A stretch of DNA of 64,000 nucleotides. It comes from Paenibacillus ihumii (GTDB lineage: Bacteria; Bacillota; Bacilli; Paenibacillales; Paenibacillaceae). A program made the position numbers and the translations under genes. The notes under the pieces were generated by a model that saw nothing but the letters and a program-made list of their open reading frames with translations, had not been told where the DNA came from and made no database searches. The stretch covers positions 310,001-374,000 of the forward strand of contig NZ_LN884299.1 in assembly GCF_001403875.1 (NCBI RefSeq), in the 5' to 3' direction. This document shows positions 44,065-52,075 of this stretch, in pieces (within the stretch, counting starts at the first letter, position 1; every line of letters begins with the position of its first letter).

Positions 44065-44104
44065 AAAAAGCCGATTTAGCCCTGTTAGAAGGGTAAATCG
44101 GCTT
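44065..44104 (-). terminator. Terminator of the symporter/sialidase-like operon
   Basis: AAGCCGATTTA / TAAATCGGCTT with inner CCCT/AGGG pairs, followed on the minus strand by TTTTTGC. It is 340 bp past the last gene but is the first strong terminator for that strand. Confidence 0.75.
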
Positions 44105-44118
44105 GAACACTGTTGAGG

Positions 44119-44350
44119 CATGTGGCGATCGGCCACCGTCATGCAATGAAACACCGCGCGCTGGGAGCCTCACGTTAGAAGCTGTACGCCCTGAGCCGCA
44201 TTTGGAGCTGCACTAGAGAACTGCGCGCCCGGAGCTCCATTTAGAGCTGCACTCAAGAGTTGTGCGCCGGGAGCTGTGCTCGGGAACTGCTCCCCCGAGG
44301 TTGCACTCGGAGCAGTACTCGGGAACTGCGTGCTCGGAGCTGCACGCGGT
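44119..44350. repeat. Duplicated spacer followed by a 27-bp imperfect array
   Basis: 44119-44174 resembles the SDR-cyclase spacer at 42798-42877 (CCGTCATGCA, GAAACACCG, GAGCCTCACG). From about 44180 to 44350, units of about 27 bp with the words GAGCTGCACTCGGGAACTGC and GCGCCCGGAGCT repeat six or seven times. No gene lies in the remainder of the 43512-44442 gap. Confidence 0.75.
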
Positions 44351-44442
44351 GCGAAATGGAGTTAACACAATAGAAGCCAACTATGGACGATGAATGATCT
44401 GTTATCTTTTTTTCATTCAGCAACACAAACTATACTAAGGTC

Positions 44443-45597
44443 TTATTCGACATCTGGCTGTCCTGTTGCTTTGTTGACCACTTTTTTGAGTACAGCATTT
44501 GGGGAGCTGCATTTCCCCTGTATAATATCTTCCTCTGTAAAACGTGCCATCAAAATTTCCCGCTGTGTCACACGTTCCCAATCATAAGTCACATAGATAT
44601 ATCCATCCTCCGCCTCGACGGCATCCGGATAAGATACCTCGTTGCGTTCATCAAGCAATAAGGTATACGGCCATGTCTTCCCGTCGTCCTCACTCAATAA
44701 AGCAGTCAAGTGACTTCGGCCCTTCCACTTCTTCACATCTCCCTGATTTAATATATCCTCCAGGTCAATTCTTTCATTAAAGTCATAATGATTAATCATT
44801 AACAATCTTCCCGACTTCAATCTGCGAATATGGAAGCGTGAGCACGGCCCATCGATATGGCTCTTCCTGCCTGGAGACCAGGTATACCCTCCATCCTCCG
44901 AAATGCTCTCCCCGACTCCATCAAAGGTTCTGACAAGCATCCATAAGGCTCCATCCTGTTTCTCTACGATCATATGCTCATCGAAGCTTCGATTGGGCAC
45001 ATCCGCATGACCTCTTAGCTCAAAGGTCTTCCCGTTATCGGTTGATACATAAACATTGGAAAACTGTTCGTGCTGCAAGCCATGATCTTCACTTGGCGTA
45101 CTTCCGCAAGTGTTGCACCATATAGCGCATGGGAACAGCCATTCTTGCTTTGATGTTACGATCGGCTTATTCATCATGATCCCATTGGCTATTCTACGCG
45201 GCGGGGTCCAGCTGAGGGTTTCCGCATCCGGATTTTCACAAATGGAAACCCACACGCCCATTCTACCATCATTAAACCCGCGGGCTTGAGTCCAAGTCAT
45301 CCATAATCTTTTAAAAGGATCGATCCACAAGTTCGGATCATAAATGCGGCATTCCGGGTCAGGGTGCTCTACAACGGCTACGCCTGAGCGAAAGGTCTGT
45401 CCATGGTCATCGCTCACACATAAAACCATGATGTTCCCGCCAACCTCTGCACCTTGTCCGGAGTAAAAATTGATAAAAATTCTTCCTTTTTCTGTGACTT
45501 CAATGGAAGGTATCCCTTGCCAACGTCTGTAATCATCCCTGAACCTTTGTTCGGAAGGCTCTACAAAAATATGAGCTGGTCTCAGTGCAGAATCCAT
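44443..45597 (-). CDS. Asp-box (BNR) sialidase-like protein
   Basis: 384 aa six-bladed beta-propeller related to exo-sialidases. Four Asp boxes: SDDHGQTF (62-69), STDNGKTF (185-192), SEDGGYTW (233-240) and SEDDGKTW (302-309), with RRWQGIPSIEV near residues 24-34 in the place of the FRIP motif. There is no signal peptide, so it is probably cytoplasmic, unlike secreted sialidases. ATG 45597 lies about 10 bases after AAGGAG. Last gene of the FCD-regulated operon. It may hydrolyse a glycoside or amide imported by the symporter; true sialidase activity is not established. Confidence 0.8.
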   Translation of the reverse strand: MDSALRPAHIFVEPSEQRFRDDYRRWQGIPSIEVTEKGRIFINFYSGQGAEVGGNIMVLCVSDDHGQTFRSGVAVVEHPDPECRIYDPNLWIDPFKRLWMTWTQARGFNDGRMGVWVSICENPDAETLSWTPPRRIANGIMMNKPIVTSKQEWLFPCAIWCNTCGSTPSEDHGLQHEQFSNVYVSTDNGKTFELRGHADVPNRSFDEHMIVEKQDGALWMLVRTFDGVGESISEDGGYTWSPGRKSHIDGPCSRFHIRRLKSGRLLMINHYDFNERIDLEDILNQGDVKKWKGRSHLTALLSEDDGKTWPYTLLLDERNEVSYPDAVEAEDGYIYVTYDWERVTQREILMARFTEEDIIQGKCSSPNAVLKKVVNKATGQPDVE

Positions 45598-45678
45598 AAT
45601 ATGTGATCTCCTTAAAGTGTAATGTGGATTTATACCCAAAGGCATTTATGCAAAACAATAACGAAGGTGCAATCGATA

Positions 45679-45900
45679 TTAAGAGGTCTGAGATGCTTCA
45701 GACTTCGTGCGTGTGATGAATGCAGCTATGAAAAAGGCTAGTCCAAAGAGGAAGGTCACACTTCCCCACCAAAAATTGATGTTGTACGGAAAGAACTCTG
45801 TAGTCTTGTTGGTAAATAATCCGAAAACCACCAAGACTAGACCCAGATAACAAAAAATCACGCCTGTTAAAAATTTAAGATCAAATATTAGCCTCTTCAT
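45679..45900 (-). CDS. Small membrane protein in the symporter operon
   Basis: 73 aa from ATG 45900 (GAGGAGTGAGATC before it). Two hydrophobic spans (LTGVIFCYLGLVLVVFGLF and GSVTFLFGLAFFIAAFI) and a charged tail. Located between the SSS symporter and the sialidase-like gene, same strand. Probably an accessory subunit of the symporter or an independent small membrane protein; no family was recognised. Confidence 0.7.
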   Translation of the reverse strand: MKRLIFDLKFLTGVIFCYLGLVLVVFGLFTNKTTEFFPYNINFWWGSVTFLFGLAFFIAAFITRTKSEASQTS

Positions 45901-45963
45901 GATCTCACTCCTCGTGTTTTCATTACAGCCGTCCAAATTACATGCATGGGCAAATGAAATCGC

Positions 45964-47575
45964 TTACCAGAAATAAATATTAATGACAGTCATAATAATG
46001 ATAGAAATAAGGGCTAGATAACCTGGCCGTTTGTACCATGGAAGCTCCGGGTAGGATATTTTATCACTCAAGCTCCGTACTAATCCCTTAAGCTCGCTTT
46101 CCGGCTTTGGTTTGGTAAACAAGCTTACGACTATAGTAATGACCATAGTTACGATCCAAGCCCATAATGCTCTAGAGAAGTTGCCTTCGGCCATCGTGCT
46201 GTAGAAATCGCTTGGAATCAGGAAGTACATTAAGAAGGAGCTGATAATCCCCAGCAGCAAGCCCCAGAACGCTCCCCATCCAGTTGCTCTCTTCCAGAAT
46301 ACGCCTAGGAAGAATGTTGCAAAGAACGGTGCGTTAAAGAACGAGAACAGCATTTGAATATAGTCCATAATGTTCGGGAACTTGGCAGCGATAAAAGCAG
46401 CAAAAACCGCAAGTATTGTACCGATGACCACCATTAAACGCCCGACCTTAATATAATGCCGCTCACTGCCATCCTTTTTCATATAAGCCTGGTAGATATC
46501 ATACGTCCAAACCGTAGTAAAAGCTGTAATATTACCGGCCATCCCACTCATGAAGGCAGCCAATAGAGCGGTTATGCCTAGACCAAACAACCCTTCAGGC
46601 AGCAGCTTGGCTAATGTAAGCGGCAATGCCAGATTGTAAGGCATATCAGGGTCGGTACCCAGCTCAGGGAACAGCGGAATGGCAATAAACCCCGGCACAA
46701 TAACTACGATCGGCACGATAATTCTAAAGAAGGTGGCATAGATAGGTGTATTTTGAACCGCTCTTACATCCTTAGCAGCAAATGCCCTCTGTGCGACCAG
46801 AAAGTCGGTCATCCAATATCCAAAGGATAGAACAAAGCTAAGGCCAATAATCACTCCGAACCAGCTAACTCCCATTGGATTATCAGCAGTGCTGCCTAAG
46901 CCCTGCCATAGATGCGTGAAGGACTCGGGCATGTTGGCCAAGATGCCGTGAATACCCCCAAACTTGTACATCCCGATAAAGGCAATGGGCAGCAAACCGA
47001 TCCATATTAGGAAGAACTGAATAACCTCGTTGTATATGGATGAAGTCAGTCCCCCCAGCAATACGTATAATAAAACTACGATCGCGGCCAGAACGATACT
47101 GAAGACCATCGACCATCCCAGCAATACGCTAAAAATCAATCCCATAGCATATAAGCTAATGCCGGAGAACAGAATTGTCAGGATAAAAAAACGTAATGGC
47201 ATTCAATCCACGGGTTGCTTCATTGTATCGGAACTTTAGATACTCCGGGATCGTTCTGGCTTTTGACGCATAGAAGAATGGGTACATGTACAGGCCTACG
47301 AATAACATAGCGGGTACGGCTCCCACCCAATAGTAGTGCATAGTCAGCATGCCATATTGCGCGCCGCTGGCGGCCATCCCCAATAGTTCCAGGGCTCCTA
47401 AATTCGCTGCCAAATACGCGATACCCGTAATCCATGCCGGAAGCGACCGGCCGGATAGAAAGAAGTCACTGTCTGACTTGATCAGCTTCTGAACAATTAA
47501 CCCGACTACTATTACGAACGCGAAATAACTGAAGATAATAAAATAATCAATCGACCCCACTGAAATTTTCCCCAT
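45964..47575 (-). pseudogene. Sodium:solute symporter (SSS family), frameshifted
   Basis: The two parts read as one SSS transporter of about 536 aa. The N-terminal part (47575 down, SIDYFIIFSYFAFVIVVGLI, NEATRGLNAITFF) loses frame at a T7 run (A7 at 47185-47191 on the plus strand); dropping one T gives ITFFILTILFSGISLYAMGL and continues to 45964. Helices cover the whole length, as expected for 13-14 spans. It may be a true mutation, a sequencing error at the homopolymer, or a slippery site. The operon context suggests uptake of a sugar acid, sialic acid-like compound or cyclic amide. Confidence 0.85.
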
Positions 47576-47608
47576 TTAGTTCACCCGCTCTCGTTTGATT
47601 AAGCGCTT

Positions 47609-48523
47609 TCATTTATCGGCTTTATGAATATTTTCCAAATGCTTCGCATAGTCCGTAATCCCGGCCTCAAGATGATATTTAGCTTTGAACTGCAGCTGCT
47701 TCTCCGCTTCACTGCAATCAAATGCACCAATAAAGTCATAGCCTAAATCTCCGGGGCCAATCCGGATGTATACATTAGGGTATATTTTCTTAATTACCGC
47801 CGCCACTTCTTTTATCTTGGTATTAACTCCTGTTCCAATATTAAAGACGCTTGAACTGCAATTTTCAGCCTGCAGCGCTTTATATACGGCAAGAGCGGCA
47901 TCCTTGACATAGATGAATTCCAGCTGTTGATCCCCACCAGCCGCATCATCTATGTCCTCCCCATGAACGGCCCTCTCCAGAAGGGATTTAATCGGATCCG
48001 GCATGAAGCGATTGGGACCGTAAACGAAAGCAAGACGTAATGAGATCACATTCATCCCGTAATTTCTGTTATACACCTCCCCTAGCTGCTCCCCCGTCAG
48101 TTTGGATACCGCATACGTGTTCTCTGGATTAACCTTGCTGTCTATAGTTGTTACCGCTGCGGAATTATTGCCGTACACGGCCCCCGAGCTCAAATAAACC
48201 ACCTTGCTAATATTAAATATTCTTGCGGCTTCAAAAATCGTTGATGTTCCTAAAATATTCGTTCTCACCGTCTCATAGGGGGAGACTTCTCCCGCATGAG
48301 GATGCGAGATGCCTCCTGAATGAACTATCGCGTTGATGTTGTATTTTTTAATGATCGATGCCAGCCTCGGAAAATCGCACAGATCACCCGTCTCCACCGT
48401 AAACTTATCCGTGATCGGCGATTTTCTCTGATCAAAACCTACGGCAATATGGCCTTCGCTGCTTAGCAATTCCATCACGGTTGATCCTACCAGCCCTGAG
48501 CTTCCTGTTACTAAAACGTTCAT
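47609..48523 (-). CDS. NAD-dependent epimerase/dehydratase
   Basis: 304 aa extended SDR protein. Dinucleotide motif GSSGLVG (7-13), catalytic Y137 and K141 (NTYAVSK) and SSGAVYG (112-118). ATG 48523 follows GGGAGGCGC; the longer frame to 48601 has no ribosome site. Overall pattern is of UDP-glucose 4-epimerase-like or uronate dehydrogenase-like enzymes. In this operon it probably oxidises or epimerises the imported compound; there is no nucleotide-sugar gene nearby. Confidence 0.87.
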   Translation of the reverse strand: MNVLVTGSSGLVGSTVMELLSSEGHIAVGFDQRKSPITDKFTVETGDLCDFPRLASIIKKYNINAIVHSGGISHPHAGEVSPYETVRTNILGTSTIFEAARIFNISKVVYLSSGAVYGNNSAAVTTIDSKVNPENTYAVSKLTGEQLGEVYNRNYGMNVISLRLAFVYGPNRFMPDPIKSLLERAVHGEDIDDAAGGDQQLEFIYVKDAALAVYKALQAENCSSSVFNIGTGVNTKIKEVAAVIKKIYPNVYIRIGPGDLGYDFIGAFDCSEAEKQLQFKAKYHLEAGITDYAKHLENIHKADK

Positions 48524-48597
48524 GCATGCGCCTCCCTTGTTTCCATGCTGTATAAAATCAATTATTTCAATGAGCCCCCCAAAGGGGGATTGCCCAA

Positions 48598-49971
48598 TCA
48601 CCGCTGAATAGGGACAAACTCTCCGTAGGTGGATTCCTCCGTGATTTTCCCATTCTCATAAACTACAGTCCCCCGTACCATCGTTGCCATCACTTTGCCT
48701 TTAAACTTGTATCCTTCATAAATCCCCTGTGAGCTTTTGGTCTTCGAAAACGAATGCTCGCCTTGATAGACCCATTCCAGATTCAAATCGACAATCGCCA
48801 GATCGGCGTCCGATCCTACGGTAATGGTCCCTTTTTTCGGGTATAGTTCAAAGGTTTTCGCGACATTCGTTGAAACCAGCTTGGCCAGCTCCACTAAGCC
48901 CAGTCCTCTGGCATTCACGCCCTCGCTAAGCATAGCCGGGAGCAAGACATCGATTCCGCCGAATCCAGGCCAGGCCTGCCATATGTTATCCTTGCCTGCC
49001 AGCTTCTCCTCATCCGTGTACGGTGAGTGATCCGAGCCGATGAAGTCTATATTTCCTTTAAATATCTGTTCCCACAGTCCCTCTTTATTCTCAAGCGATC
49101 TTATGGGAGGGTTGCATTTGGCAAACGGCCCTTTTTCCTTCAGGATCGATTTATCGAACAACAGGTAATGCGGACAGGTTTCATTCGAAACCCGGATCCC
49201 CTTTTCTTTCGCCTTGCGAACCATTTCTCCGCCTTCGGCTACAGTCATATGGACAATATGCAGACGGCATCCGGTATTTTCCGCGAGCAAAATGGCCCTT
49301 TCCATCGCTTCCAGCTCGGCCAAAGCCGGTCTTCCGTCCGGGTATGACTCCGGATTCAAATTACCGCTTTGCTCCATTTCCCTGCCTGCGGCTTCTACAA
49401 TGTCAGCGTTTTCAGCATGGACTCCAATGAGGCCGTTGAACTTTGCAGCGTTCTTCATCGCTTTATATAAGACATCATCCGGCGTATGCGGGTAATTCTC
49501 ATTCGCGTAGGACATGAAGGCCTTGTAACCGACGCAGCCCAATTCATGCATTTCACTTAAATTATCCGCAGATTTGGGGATCAAGCCCCCCCACAGTGCA
49601 AAATCGATCAGGGAGTTTCGGTCTGCGATTTCCTTCTTTAACTGGAAGGATTCACGGTCAATGACCGGCGGAACGCTTAAAGGCATTTCTATCAAGGTCG
49701 TTACCCCGCCAGAGGCCGCTGCCTTGGAGCCGCAGTTATAGTCCTCCCTGTAATCTTGGGGACTTGGCTCCCATAGATGGACATGGGGATCGATTGCGCC
49801 CGGCAATATAACCATCCCCTCGGCATCGATCAGCTTCCGGCTGTCAACCCTGCTATGGCTGTCTAAAATTCCTGCAATTTTCCCGTCTTGGATTAACAAG
49901 GTTCCCTTCACCGCTTGGTTCTCCAGCACAATGGTTCCATTGACTATCGCGGTATCAAATACGGTCCCCAT
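48598..49971 (-). CDS. Allantoinase/dihydropyrimidinase-type cyclic amidohydrolase
   Basis: 457 aa amidohydrolase with a binuclear metal centre: H63 and H65 (DPHVHLWEP), carboxylated K150 (GYKAFMSY), H185 (GVHAEN), H241 (IVHMTV) and D314 (GSDHSPY). The pattern is closest to allantoinase (AllB) and hydantoinase. Second gene of the operon after the FCD regulator. No other purine or pyrimidine degradation gene (allantoicase, ureidoglycolate enzymes, carbamoylase) is visible, so the substrate may be another cyclic amide. ATG follows AAGGGGCGAAGCAA. Confidence 0.88.
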   Translation of the reverse strand: MGTVFDTAIVNGTIVLENQAVKGTLLIQDGKIAGILDSHSRVDSRKLIDAEGMVILPGAIDPHVHLWEPSPQDYREDYNCGSKAAASGGVTTLIEMPLSVPPVIDRESFQLKKEIADRNSLIDFALWGGLIPKSADNLSEMHELGCVGYKAFMSYANENYPHTPDDVLYKAMKNAAKFNGLIGVHAENADIVEAAGREMEQSGNLNPESYPDGRPALAELEAMERAILLAENTGCRLHIVHMTVAEGGEMVRKAKEKGIRVSNETCPHYLLFDKSILKEKGPFAKCNPPIRSLENKEGLWEQIFKGNIDFIGSDHSPYTDEEKLAGKDNIWQAWPGFGGIDVLLPAMLSEGVNARGLGLVELAKLVSTNVAKTFELYPKKGTITVGSDADLAIVDLNLEWVYQGEHSFSKTKSSQGIYEGYKFKGKVMATMVRGTVVYENGKITEESTYGEFVPIQR

Positions 49972-50030
49972 TTGCTTCGCCCCTTTCCTTATTCAACTAG
50001 TCCATGGATATTGGCAGCCCTTCGGCCACT

Positions 50031-50807
50031 TTAATTCCCTTCAGCCTGTTCTTTGATCGCACTAATCAGCGTTTCGATATGGACGCCCATTAGCCTCTCG
50101 GCTTCAGAGGCATTTCTCTGCTTAATCGAATCAACAATCGATATATGTTGAAGGAGATACTCCTCTCCCCGTTCTCTTGTAATGAGCTGGGCGATTTGGG
50201 ATTCCAGCCGAAGCTCCTCATAAATCAAAATATCCAGTGATGCGATTAAGAATCGATTGTACGAGGCCTTGGCTACCTTAATATGAAAATCCAAAGCAAT
50301 ATCCGTAGGGTCAATCTTGCCTCTGACTACTTCCTCATGTTTTTTCAAGGAAACCTCAAGCTCTTCGATGTCCTTAGGGGTAGCCCGAAGCGCGGCTAGC
50401 CTTGCAGTTTCACACTCCAAAGCTTTTCTGGCATCAAGCAAGTCAATTAATTCATCAAAGCTTTGTGGTATTGCGGCCATCATAAGCCGGGCCTGCAGGC
50501 GTTCCCGCTCGATTCTTTCTGACTGAATTTTGGCATAATTCATTCCTTTTGAAGTGATGGCCCTCCCCTGGGCACCGGCAAGCTTCGTGAATCCCTTGGC
50601 GTCCATTTCCTTCAGCATTCTTCCGATTGTTGCCGTACTGAACTCGATTCCTTTAAGCCCAAGCATCACCTTCAACACCCAGGAGCCCACCGGCTCATCC
50701 GTCTGTATTAAATACTTGAGAACCAAATATTCCGCATATTCATTTTTTGAAGAAAAGAAGCTCCCTTCATCGAATGTGTCTGCGCTTTCAACAAAATTCA
50801 CGCTCAC
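50031..50807 (-). CDS. FCD-domain transcriptional regulator
   Basis: 258 aa. N-terminal winged helix (about residues 20-90, NEYAEYLVLKYLIQTDEPVG, GRMLKEMDAKGFTKL) of a type unlike the classical GntR wing, then a C-terminal FCD effector domain with metal/ligand residues in LDARKALECETARLAA, FHIKVAKASYNR and EHI-type QHISIVDSIKQRN. First gene of the catabolic operon, 59 bp before the amidohydrolase. Two CTCAT...ATGAG palindromes upstream are likely autoregulatory operators. Confidence 0.86.
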   Translation of the reverse strand: MSVNFVESADTFDEGSFFSSKNEYAEYLVLKYLIQTDEPVGSWVLKVMLGLKGIEFSTATIGRMLKEMDAKGFTKLAGAQGRAITSKGMNYAKIQSERIERERLQARLMMAAIPQSFDELIDLLDARKALECETARLAALRATPKDIEELEVSLKKHEEVVRGKIDPTDIALDFHIKVAKASYNRFLIASLDILIYEELRLESQIAQLITRERGEEYLLQHISIVDSIKQRNASEAERLMGVHIETLISAIKEQAEGN

Positions 50808-50827
50808 CTTACACTCACCTTTCCCTC

Positions 50828-50923
50828 CTCCTCATTGATGAGGAGCGTTATATATAAAAATATTTGGCATACATCCTGTACCCAAGATAGCTAGTATTTA
50901 TTTAGCACCTCATCACTGATGAG
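50828..50923. promoter_or_regulatory. Two CTCAT...ATGAG operators before the FCD regulator
   Basis: Palindrome 1 at 50828-50845: CTCCTCAT-TG-ATGAGGAG. Palindrome 2 at 50909-50923: CTCATCA-C-TGATGAG. Both share CTCAT/ATGAG half-sites and are about 80 bp apart, a layout compatible with looping or separate promoter control. Confidence 0.72.
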
Positions 50924-51032
50924 CAGGTTGTGTGTGTATTATAGATTCTCACTTTCCCGCTTGTCAATACATTTAGAAAAAGGCTCTGCCGAAAAAAACT
51001 TATGCGACGGAATTGCAAACGCCTGGACTAGG

Positions 51033-51896
51033 CTAAATTCGCTGTCTATTCCAGGCTTCGCAAAACTCCGCCACAGACGAATAACGGCGCTCCCGCTCCG
51101 GTTCAACAGCCTTCAAGGCTACCTCGTACAGCTCTGGGCCAGCCTCCCACTTTGCCCATGAACGGTCGAGCTCTCCGCCGAGCAGGCCAAAAGCCGTGGC
51201 CCCCATATTAAACACATTGGTTATTCCATCAATTATGGCGCCTCTTTCAAACTCCTCCGGAGACATGAATCTGGAAGAGCCCCACATTCTGCCCATAGAA
51301 TTGACAAATGACCCTTTCCGATACAGATCAATGTCGCAAATCCGGGTCGTTCCGGATTCGAAGTTGTACAGGATGCTCCCATCGTAAAAATCAACGGCAA
51401 CAAAGCCCTTCTGCTCAGCAAAAGCATGAAAGGCAAAAATTTCATCCAAAGAGGCCAACCTCTGGTCTACGGAAAGCTGCCTGTAGCGGTAATACGGCGA
51501 CGCAGGATCCGTATACTTCGCCGGAGGCGGGTAGGACCAATGCGGATGAAGATTCTCCCCTTCAAACCATTCAAAAACTGCAGCATATCCGTCCCTCGTT
51601 GAAAAGTGATTCACCAGATTCACCAAGCTTTGGTGGGCCAGTGCTTCATAAACCGGTATCGCCTGCCGCAGCCGCAAGACGGCCTCCTTTACATTGCCCT
51701 CGTAATTCACGGTTTCAGCGCCGGCATATTTCACGAACTTCTTGCTGCCATCTTCAAGCCGAACTCCGAATGAAATGTTGCCGGAGTCCTGCTGCCAGAA
51801 TACATCGAACACCTCTCCCATGCCCTCCAGCCAGGTTAAATCATGAGAGGCCCGTAATGGAAAGGTCTGGGCTTGTAAACGAACGGTTACCGTCAT
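51033..51896 (-). CDS. Serine/threonine protein kinase-like protein
   Basis: 287 aa with a compact kinase-like fold: putative ATP-binding lysine in KKFVKYAG, a catalytic-loop equivalent in GFVAVDFYDGSILYNF and a DFG-equivalent DID in RICDIDLYRKG, then SRFMSPEEFERG and a helical C-lobe. The Gly-rich loop and HRD are degenerate, so activity on protein or a small molecule is uncertain. ATG follows AGGAGGGAATTCA. Stands alone between the catabolic operon and the pilus operon. Confidence 0.75.
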   Translation of the reverse strand: MTVTVRLQAQTFPLRASHDLTWLEGMGEVFDVFWQQDSGNISFGVRLEDGSKKFVKYAGAETVNYEGNVKEAVLRLRQAIPVYEALAHQSLVNLVNHFSTRDGYAAVFEWFEGENLHPHWSYPPPAKYTDPASPYYRYRQLSVDQRLASLDEIFAFHAFAEQKGFVAVDFYDGSILYNFESGTTRICDIDLYRKGSFVNSMGRMWGSSRFMSPEEFERGAIIDGITNVFNMGATAFGLLGGELDRSWAKWEAGPELYEVALKAVEPERERRYSSVAEFCEAWNRQRI

Positions 51897-52007
51897 TGAA
51901 TTCCCTCCTGCAATAAAACTGCCTGCTCTCTATCAAAACCCTTCTCCCCAAAACAGATGAAAGTTCACCGCATTGCAGGGTCTCTAATCAAAGATTATAG
52001 GCGAAAC

Positions 52008-52041
52008 TAAATAACCAGTCACCTCTTGAATATCAGTAACT
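52008..52041 (-). terminator. Possible terminator of the pilus operon
   Basis: Stem AACCAGT / ACTGGTT with a 19-nt loop, followed on the minus strand by ATTTAGTTT. Weak by U-tract quality but correctly placed after the last gene. Confidence 0.5.
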
Positions 52042-52075
52042 GGTTGCTTAGTTAAGTTATTTTGATCGATCACTA

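Noticed and set aside
47156..47202. A separate gene starting at 47202 (MPLRFFILTILF).
   Set aside because: Its first codons are a frameshifted reading of the upstream symporter segment; the hydrophobic sequence joins perfectly to the N-terminal part when one T of the T7 run is removed.
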